Assembly (NCBI GenBank): GCA_900313745.1
Contig: OMSM01000142.1
Location: forward strand, 1 to 7,320
Direction: 5' to 3'
DNA: 7,320 bases
Source of the DNA: an uncultured Lachnospiraceae bacterium
Lineage (GTDB): Bacteria > Bacillota > Clostridia > Lachnospirales > Lachnospiraceae
The translations under genes were made by a program, and so were the position numbers. Each line of letters begins with the position of its first letter. Positions within the stretch are counted from its first letter, which is position 1. The notes below the pieces were generated by a model. It was not told the DNA's origin. It saw nothing but the letters and a program-made list of their open reading frames with translations, and did not search any database. Below, piece by piece: positions 1 through 6,900 of the stretch.

Positions 1-558
1 GCGCGTGCGCTCCTCCCTGTCCCCGAGGCTTAAATAAACCGCCGGAGTCCTGCAGGAATGCCCGGATGCATATTCCGTCCATCCGGGAAACCAGACCGAC
101 GGCGACACCGCAGCGACACCGTCAAACAGCGCAGTCTGGTACGCGCTCCAGAGGGCGAAGAACCCTGCCAGGGAGTATCCGCCGAGAAAAACCGCCGGGC
201 CGGCCGTCCCGGCATCGCTTCCCTTCGTATTTCCCAGGGCTTTCTCCCTCTCTTCTGCAAGATGCGGCAGAAGTTTTTCCGTGATATACAAAAGCATCTC
301 CCCCGCCCCGCTGCCGAAGCCCTCGCTTCCGAAGACCGGCGGCGCCTCCCAGGGGGAGAGCTCCCCGTTCCAGTTTCTCACCCCTACGGCCGCGAGGCAG
401 AAGTCCTCTGTTCCTGTCGTCTCCGCGACCGCCTGAACCTCGCCGTCCATCCCGGAAAGATCCTGCTCATCCGAGGGCTGGATCAGCGTAAAACGGGCAC
501 CGGCAGACCCGTACATCGTGATCTTCCTGCCTTCCAGTTCGAACTCGCGTTTTTCCAT
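1..558 (-). CDS. Alpha/beta-hydrolase esterase family protein (3' end beyond window)
   Basis: This is a probable serine esterase of the alpha/beta-hydrolase fold, resembling the putative-esterase (esterase D-like) group. I see 186 residues starting at ATG 558-556; the frame is still open at base 1, so the C-terminus is missing. The start is set by a purine-rich ribosome binding site 10 bases upstream (AAGGAGAGG). Residues 62-84 (N-W-N-G-E-L-S-P-W, then a Gly-rich stretch) match a loop typical of small clostridial esterases. The nucleophile elbow G-Y-S-L-A-G (residues 127-132) puts the catalytic Ser at 129, followed by F-D-G-V-A-A-V-S-P-S (145-154). S-L-G-D-R-E-E (177-183) is a conserved strand end; the catalytic His should lie beyond the edge. 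There is no signal peptide or membrane segment, so it should be cytosolic. It follows the DUF2142 gene by 38 bases, so it is likely co-transcribed. The substrate is unknown; removal of an acyl group from a glycan precursor is only a guess from context. Confidence 0.85.
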   Translation of the reverse strand, partial: MEKREFELEGRKITMYGSAGARFTLIQPSDEQDLSGMDGEVQAVAETTGTEDFCLAAVGVRNWNGELSPWEAPPVFGSEGFGSGAGEMLLYITEKLLPHLAEEREKALGNTKGSDAGTAGPAVFLGGYSLAGFFALWSAYQTALFDGVAAVSPSVWFPGWTEYASGHSCRTPAVYLSLGDREERTR

Positions 559-567
559 CGCCGTATT

Positions 568-576
568 CCTCTCCTT
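568..576 (-). promoter_or_regulatory. Ribosome binding site of the esterase gene
   Basis: On the minus strand the motif AAGGAGAGG lies 9 bases before ATG 558-556. It fixes the start of the esterase, and no other in-frame start lies between it and the preceding stop. The 38-base gap also holds the 10-base palindrome CCCTTAAGGG (579-588). That palindrome has no loop and no following T run, so I do not read it as a terminator. Confidence 0.7.
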
Positions 577-596
577 CCCCCTTAAGGGATCTGCGC

Positions 597-2750
597 TTAC
601 TGCAGCATGTAGTAGTGGAAAATCCCGCCCATGGTCATAATAAAGGCCCAGAACAGGACAAGATCCACCGCCCACACGCCCGCGGGCTCCGAAGCCTCCT
701 CTCCGCCTTTCCTTCCGCAGATGATTCCCGCAAAAAGAGGCGGCAGCAGCGCGATGAAATACCTGCCCTGGATGCCGACAACGGAGGGATCTCCCACCGG
801 CGTCCAGAGCACGTACATGCTTGCGCAGACCAGGACATAACCTGCGGCAGCGATAAGGATGAGGAGGGCGGACGCGGAAAGCCCTCTTTTCCCTCCTGTG
901 ATTTCCGGGGCTCCGCTGTCCGGTGAGCCGGAAACCGCCCCGGTTTTCCCGGCAAAACTTCTCCCGGCCCCGGAGGCCGTCACGGCGTACACCATGACCA
1001 CCAGCAGCACCGGCACGATGATTCCGGCCGTGCGGATCACCAGAAGACCCATATAATCCGCGGTCATGGAGCGGAAATACACGTTCCCCCTCTGCACCGT
1101 CTCGCGCAGTGCAAGGCCGATGATCTCCGAAGGGTGCGTGAGGATGAATTTCGCCTGCTCCGCGCCGTCCACGCGGTCTCCGAAGGAGGAGACATATCCC
1201 CTGTACACCAGGGAGCTCACAAGATCAAGCGCGAACGGCACCCCGAAGAGAATGATCCTGTTCAGTCGGGCCTTCGCGGGGCGCTCCTCCTGCCCAAGTT
1301 GCTTTGCCGGGATCAGGAGGAACACGGCAATCAGCACCACATAGACCAGCTTGCACAAAGCCAGCGCCGAAGCGAGCGCGGTGAGGACCGCCAGATCCTT
1401 CCGGGAGAGACTCCGGCCGGAATCAATGAACCCCAGAGCCGCTGCGATGAATGCAAAGGCAAGTGCATTGGTCAGGGCGTCCGAGGACATGGAGGCCATC
1501 TCCTGCAGGGTCATGGGAAGCATCATCACGACAAACAGCGCGGTTTTTCCTAAGGGCATCTTCTTCAGCGCGTACACGGACAGCAGGAAACACGCGGCAA
1601 AGGCTCCGGCCCTTCCTGCCATAAAAATGGCATACACGTTCGAAGTGAATATCCTCGCGATCTTGATCCCGACCGCCTGAGGGATATAGCAGACCGGGGC
1701 GTAGAGCGAGGTATTGGTAAACGCGATCTCCCGGACGTCCGTCCAGTCAAGCACAGCTGCCCTGTCGGCGACCGAGAGCAGCGCAGCAGGGAGCACGTCT
1801 CCTCCGGAGCCGTCCGAAAGATGCCCGGACATCAGATGACCGCAGGAGAGGTCGAAGGCGCGCAGGAAGTGATTAACCTCGTCCGGCACCTGCCCGTGGG
1901 GTATTCCAGTGAGGAAGAAGAAGCCCGCGGCAAGCAGCATTCCGCTCCAGATACAGAGCCGGTACTCCGGCAGGAACAGCTCCGCGCACACCAGCACCGC
2001 CATGAGAAGTACAGCCGCGGAACCGAAGCGCATCGCCTGCGCCGACTGCAGATCCAGGTCCCACAGGTACTGGGCAGCTGCCGCCATCAGGAAGGCGCCG
2101 GTAATGGTGACGGCAAGAACCTTTCTCACGGGAAAACCTGCGAGGATACCCGCAATAAGCGCAAGGCCTGCCAGCCAGGCGGCAGCTTTAAGAGCCGCAG
2201 CAAATCCGGAAGCGGACACCGCTGAAGGGGAAAGCCCCGCGGCCTCCTCCGACGTCCTTAAGACGATGGCGGGTTCATAGCTGACATCATAGCACTCCAC
2301 GCCGAAAACCCCGTCCCCGGACAGCATGACGACGAAGGTATAGAGCTCCCCCTCCTTAAGCGTCATATCCACGGGGATGCGGTAAATTCCGTACCTGGGA
2401 AGAGGAGCGGCGGGGAGGTACTCCTCAAAGACGATCTGCCCGCCGATATCCAGCATATAGCAGTCTAGCTTCGTCTCCTCCGTCACCTCCGCCTCCCGGA
2501 AGGTTCCGCAGAAGGCAACCTCCGAGACGTGTTCCCCTCTGCCCTCCACCGTCGCCGTGACATAATCGCCGTCCGAGGAAAGATAGAAGTTCGTGTAGTC
2601 CCTCTCAAAGAGCAGCCGGTCCGAGGCATCAAAGGCCTCGCCGCGGACAAGCCCGAGCGGCCAGATAAGAACGAGAACAGCCAGCGTCACCGCAATTGCG
2701 GCGAGCTGGGCCGGAGTATACTTCTTACCGAATAACGCTGCTTTTCTCAT
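597..2750 (-). CDS. DUF2142-family polytopic membrane protein
   Basis: This 717-residue integral membrane protein belongs to the DUF2142 family, which is associated with surface-polysaccharide loci and resembles GT-C glycosyltransferases. The activity is not established. A Lys/Arg-rich N-terminus is followed by a first membrane helix (about residues 14-34), a polar beta-rich extracytoplasmic domain of about 150 residues (35-185), and then roughly ten or more further helices. Family signatures visible are P-D-E-V-N-H (289-294), the acidic loop motif expected just after a helix; S-M-S-S-D-A-L-T-N (420-428); and G-I-Q-G-R-Y-F (659-665) near the C-terminus. A Gly/Ser/Pro-rich loop (about 592-625) separates two late helices. 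I chose ATG 2750 because it has a ribosome binding site and is followed directly by a Lys-rich N-terminus and a membrane helix. The frame is open upstream to ATG 3146, but that extension is Arg/Gly/Ser-rich, has no family character and overlaps the GH20 coding region. The protein is probably co-expressed with the YfhO-GH20 fusion upstream and the esterase downstream, and probably handles lipid-linked sugars at the outer membrane face. Confidence 0.88.
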   Translation of the reverse strand: MRKAALFGKKYTPAQLAAIAVTLAVLVLIWPLGLVRGEAFDASDRLLFERDYTNFYLSSDGDYVTATVEGRGEHVSEVAFCGTFREAEVTEETKLDCYMLDIGGQIVFEEYLPAAPLPRYGIYRIPVDMTLKEGELYTFVVMLSGDGVFGVECYDVSYEPAIVLRTSEEAAGLSPSAVSASGFAAALKAAAWLAGLALIAGILAGFPVRKVLAVTITGAFLMAAAAQYLWDLDLQSAQAMRFGSAAVLLMAVLVCAELFLPEYRLCIWSGMLLAAGFFFLTGIPHGQVPDEVNHFLRAFDLSCGHLMSGHLSDGSGGDVLPAALLSVADRAAVLDWTDVREIAFTNTSLYAPVCYIPQAVGIKIARIFTSNVYAIFMAGRAGAFAACFLLSVYALKKMPLGKTALFVVMMLPMTLQEMASMSSDALTNALAFAFIAAALGFIDSGRSLSRKDLAVLTALASALALCKLVYVVLIAVFLLIPAKQLGQEERPAKARLNRIILFGVPFALDLVSSLVYRGYVSSFGDRVDGAEQAKFILTHPSEIIGLALRETVQRGNVYFRSMTADYMGLLVIRTAGIIVPVLLVVMVYAVTASGAGRSFAGKTGAVSGSPDSGAPEITGGKRGLSASALLILIAAAGYVLVCASMYVLWTPVGDPSVVGIQGRYFIALLPPLFAGIICGRKGGEEASEPAGVWAVDLVLFWAFIMTMGGIFHYYMLQ

Positions 2751-2865
2751 GTAATACCTCGTAAGTACCGTGTCACAGCCATCCCGGCCGGATCCGCGGA
2801 TGCGGCTGTTCCCGGTGCGGCACCCGCCGCTCCTGCACCGCCGTCGCGCTGCGGCCTCATGCTGT
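2751..2865 (-). other. Intergenic gap between the YfhO-GH20 and DUF2142 genes
   Basis: This 115-base gap is GC-rich. I see no -35/-10 pair resembling a housekeeping promoter and no stem-loop followed by a T run. It contains a near-perfect loopless palindrome at 2788-2805 (core ATCCGCGGAT, one mismatched pair further out) and a short GGTGC/GCACC inverted repeat (about 2814-2824) with too small a loop for a strong hairpin. The gap is longer than the 38 bases downstream but gives no evidence of an operon break. Confidence 0.5.
2756..2760 (-). promoter_or_regulatory. Ribosome binding site deciding the DUF2142 start
   Basis: GAGGT on the minus strand lies 5 bases upstream of ATG 2750-2748. It supports this internal ATG over the far upstream ATG at 3146, which would add 132 residues of composition unlike a coding membrane protein. 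Confidence 0.6.
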
Positions 2866-3960
2866 TTACCAGAGCCTGCTCTCCAGAACATCCAGAGGCG
2901 CGGCAAAGCGCGCGAGGATATCCGCGTCGGTACCGCTCTCCGCACTCTCCCCGCCCGGGCGCTTTTTCTTATTCCCCGCACTCTCTTCCGCACCCGGATT
3001 CCCGTAATCCGCCCAGTCGTTCCAGAGCATGTACACTGCCCCAAGCATCCTGCCGGAGTATGCAGGGATGATCCACTCCCTGTCCTCCGTCGCGAACCGG
3101 TTCGGCATCCAGCTGCTCTGCAGCTGCTCCGTGTCAAGGTAATCATATCCCCCGCCGGGGAGGATATACAAATCCCGGCTCCAGGAATTGATCAGGGAGA
3201 AGCCCTCCCCGTATACCCTGCCCGGGTCTGCCCAGGACGCGTCCCAGAGCTGCATCTCCAGTTCCGGGGCCGCCTGCGCCAACGTCCTGTAGAGCCCCGG
3301 GTCGCCGTAATAATCCAGGCTTGCCCAGAGGCGCAGCTTCTTCTCCGGCGCCGTCTCCTTCACGAGCAGGGCGAGCGAGGCCATGTATGCCGCGTAATCC
3401 CTTCCCCTTCCGTAGTACTCGTCGCCGCCGAGGTGCACCGTCGCACAGTCCTCAAACGCCGCCCCCGCGAGGGCCTCGGTCCAGACCTTCCTTCCCAGCT
3501 CCCGGGCGGCCTCCTTGGAGAGATCCAGCGTGTCGGCGAGCTCCGGAGCCCGCGCAAAACCCGCCTCGGGAAAAACTTTCGTCAGGGCGAGGCTGTGGGC
3601 AGGCGTGTCAATCTCCGGGATCACCTCCACGCCGAGGGAAGCGGCGTAATCCACGAACTGAGCGAACTCCTCCTCAGAATAACAGAGATCGCCCGAAGCC
3701 ACAGGCGCCCCGTCCTTCCCGGTGATTCCCAGATCCAGGCGGAAGGCGGAGTAGAGGTTTCTCGCCCCTGCCACCGTGCCGTCATACCCGCTCTGGGTGA
3801 TGATCTGGTTGTCGTTCAGGTGGACATGCAGGGTGTTCATCCGGTGTGCGGAGAGCTCCTCCGCTATCGTTTCAAGCGTATCGAGACTCACCGGGCGCCT
3901 CGACACGTCAATGCCGAAGCCTCTTACGGAATAGCGGGGATAATCCCGGATCACGCCGCA
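2866..3960 (-). other. GH20 catalytic domain within the fusion protein
   Basis: Residues 1121-1484 carry the family's (beta/alpha)8-barrel signatures in order, with the substrate-assisted-catalysis pair Asp1300-Glu1301 intact in H-L-G-G-D-E-Y-Y. The region around 1378-1411 (N-S-W, then Y-D-Y-L-D-T, then a W-M-P-N-R-F motif) resembles lacto-N-biosidase-type and clostridial GH20 enzymes more than the short exo-hexosaminidases; this is recall of family style, not an alignment. The domain lacks its own signal peptide, so export must depend on the preceding membrane region. A charged Gly/Ser/Lys insert (1441-1466) interrupts the last strand-helix unit before the usual C-terminal Trp. Confidence 0.85.
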
Positions 3961-6900
3961 GGGAAGCGTGACGCTTCCGTCCTCTCCCGTGCAGGCCAGG
4001 ACAAGTTTTGCCAGCGTGACCATTCCCCACTGAAGGCCCTTCCGGCCGCCTCCGTACACCCGGATTCCGCCGTCCTCCTCCCCCGCGATATAGATGCAGT
4101 ACGCCTCTTCGACCGATTCCAGGCCTGACGCGGGAAGGTTCCCGGTCACCTCTCCGGAGCCCTTTTCATCCTGTCCTGAGGCCTCGTCCGCGCGGGCAGC
4201 GGCTCTCTCCATGAGGTGCTCCGCCTCCGCCGCAGGGATAATGAGCTTCCTTCCCCCGGCGTCCGGGCGCCACTCGGCGACGCGGATGCCTTCGGGAAGC
4301 GCGGCGGCCGGCTCTTCTCTCTCCGGAGGCAGCGGCACTGAGGCGGGAATCGTCACCTTCATTCCCGGCAGCTCGAAGCGCACATCCTCTCCCCGGAGCG
4401 CCGGATCCCCGTCTGCGGTTTTAATCAGCGCAAAGCCGATTTCCGCCTCGACACCGGCCTCCGTATCCGCGACATGCCTCTCCCGGTCAAAAAGCATCCC
4501 GTAATCCGCACCTGCGAACTCCAGCGCGTAGCCCTCAGGAACCTCCGGCAGATCCATCTGCCGGTGCCTCCCCTCCGGAATCTCCGGCGTCCGCAGCACA
4601 AAACTGTCGACCGCTCCGTAGACCTCGATCTCCGTGAGGGAGACGTTCTGGTAGTACAGAGTGAGGTCCGCCTCCTCTCTTCTCACATTGTACGTATGAA
4701 GGCGGATGCGGCCTGTACGCACCGGCTCGTCCAGAAGGATTACCTGGGTCCTGGACGCGGGCGTTTCCGTGAAGCGGACCGCCTCGACCCACTTCTCTCC
4801 GCCCGGCTGTCCCCCGCCGTCCTGAACATCCGCTTCCACGGCGGGGATGTACTCGAGAGAATACTCCGAGACGTTCGTCCTCTCCCAGTAAAGCCTGACG
4901 GCGCATATCTCCGCGGGGGACGGCAGCGCGATCTCCAGCCAGTGCTCCGCACTGTCCCAGTTGTTCTCCGAGGACCAGCGGTTCCGGTTGTCCAGGGCGA
5001 TGCCGTCCGCAGCCTTTGCCGCGGTCATCTCCCCGTTCTCCGTGCTGTCCGCGCTTATGCCCGCCCCCTCCGCACGGGCAAGGTTTTGCCCCGCGACCCG
5101 GACGAGCATCCCCTCTTCCAGGGGCTCGGCGGAAAGAAGCACATATTCCGGCACCGCGGCGGCATCAGACACGCCGGGAACCCCTGCCGCAATGCCCGGA
5201 TCCGCACCCCTGGCCGCGGCGGTACGGAAGGCCTCCGTCAGGGCCGCCCCCGGGAAAAACACCCTTAGCACCAGATAAAGAGCCATTCCTGCCGCGGGGA
5301 CGATATAGACGGCTGCGACAGCCGCCCCGTGCAGGAGGGCAAAAAGCACGTTCAATACCCCGGGGAGCAGTGCGGCAGCCGGCATCGCCGCAGGAAGCAG
5401 GGCCAGTCCGGCAAAACTCAAGCAGATGCCGGCGGTAAGTCCCGGCTGCCGGAAGGTGACGGCGATCCGGCAGGGCTCTCCCTCTGCCCCTTCCGGAAGT
5501 CGAATGCCCGCAAATCCGCCGAAGAGCTCTGTAATCTCCGCAGAAGCCCTGCTGCTCTTTGCCTTTCCGGAGTCCTCCCTCCCGGGCACATCCTCCCTGC
5601 CCGGAAGGATTTCCGCCGCAAGTCCCGGGAGCCGGACCACAGGAAGGAACAGGACAGAGCTTCCGCTCTCCTTCGGCAGGACACAGTCAATCACCAGCCT
5701 TGCCCTGCGGACATCAAGCTCCGCGGATATGCCTTCCCTGCCCCTTTGAAGCTCTTCCGCGCCGGGCAGGGAGAATCCGCTCTCCTTCTCATATTCCGGG
5801 AGGGAAGCCAGAACCGCAGGCCCGGCGAGAAGCTCCTCCGCCTCCGCCGGGGCGCCCTCCGCATAGGTTGCCATCCAGTCCGCGCGGAATCCCAGCCCGG
5901 AGAGCGCATCTATCGTCTTCTGCGGCACGTCCGGAAGATAGGAGGTCAGGCTCCAGTCCCCGGTAACCAGCGCGGAATCCCGGGGAAGCGACTCGTCGAA
6001 GGGCTTAAAATCCCAGAGCGCCGGTTCCGCGGATTCCTGCCCGGATGCCATCTCCAGGTAGGCTTCCTCGTTGTCCCTGCGGATTCCATAACTCTCCGGG
6101 AGGAAAATCATGTTGTACAGACAGAAGGACGCCGCAAGCACCGGGAGGAGAAGGGTTCCCCTCATCCCGGAGGATGCGGCGGCAGCAAACACCGCCGATG
6201 CGAGAAGAAGCAGCAGAATGCCGAGGGAGATTCCCAGCTCCGCCGGGCACTGCGTCAGCGCAAGGGAGGAAAAAGCCTGCGCAAGGCGCTCCTCATAATG
6301 AACAGCAAGGAAAACCGCCGCAGAAGACGCGGCAAGAGAGAACAATGCCGGCGCCGCGCTTAAGGCCGCCTGCTTCTCCTCCGGGTACGCCAGCCGGATC
6401 CATGCGGCCATCACAAGAAGGACCATGTAGGCGTATCGCACGGGGAAACAGCGGTACGATCCCATGTGCCACAGGAGATTCGCAGGTTCGAAGAGGACAG
6501 TGATCCAGAGAAATACCGTAAGCGCAGCCGCTTTTCTTAAGCACACGGCGCCGCGTCCGGGCGCGGCGCCCTCCCCGCTGCCGGGGGATGCCGCGGTTTT
6601 TCCTTTCCGGCGGGAGAGCTTTCCGCAGAGCATGTACAGAATTAACGCGATAAGCACCGGATGGGCGATCTGGAAGAGCCGGTCCCCGAGATCGTCAAGC
6701 CCGTGCCTCGTCATCACCGACAGATAGGATGTATATCCTGCCCTCGCGGAATTAAGGAGCGTGCGGATGTTCGGGACGAGCGCAGCTCCGGCGAGCAGAA
6801 TGCCCGCGAAGGTATATGTGCCGAGGACAGGAACCGCGTTCCTTCTCTCTTTATTCTTCGCGGACCCGAAGGCAAAAAGGGCGAACAGCAGCGCCATGAA

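Noticed and set aside
58..585. A 175-codon plus-strand frame at the left end
   Set aside because: The minus strand here encodes an esterase with a G-Y-S-L-A-G nucleophile motif and a good ribosome binding site. The plus-strand product has no family features.
579..588. CCCTTAAGGG palindrome as a terminator between the DUF2142 and esterase genes
   Set aside because: It has no loop and no T run, and lies directly before the ribosome binding site of the next gene.
2751..3146. N-terminal extension of the DUF2142 protein from ATG 3146
   Set aside because: The added 132 residues are Arg/Gly/Ser-rich and overlap the GH20 coding sequence by 281 bases, whereas ATG 2750 has a ribosome binding site and begins a proper membrane anchor.
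2770..4128. A 452-codon open frame on the plus strand opposite the GH20 region
   Set aside because: Its translation is rich in Arg, Pro and His with no family character or ribosome binding site, and the opposite strand has clear GH20 motifs. Long antisense frames are expected in GC-rich DNA.
5329..6363. A 344-codon open frame on the plus strand opposite the YfhO region
   Set aside because: The product is Arg/Gly/Pro-rich with no recognisable domain, and it overlaps a strongly supported membrane-protein frame on the other strand.
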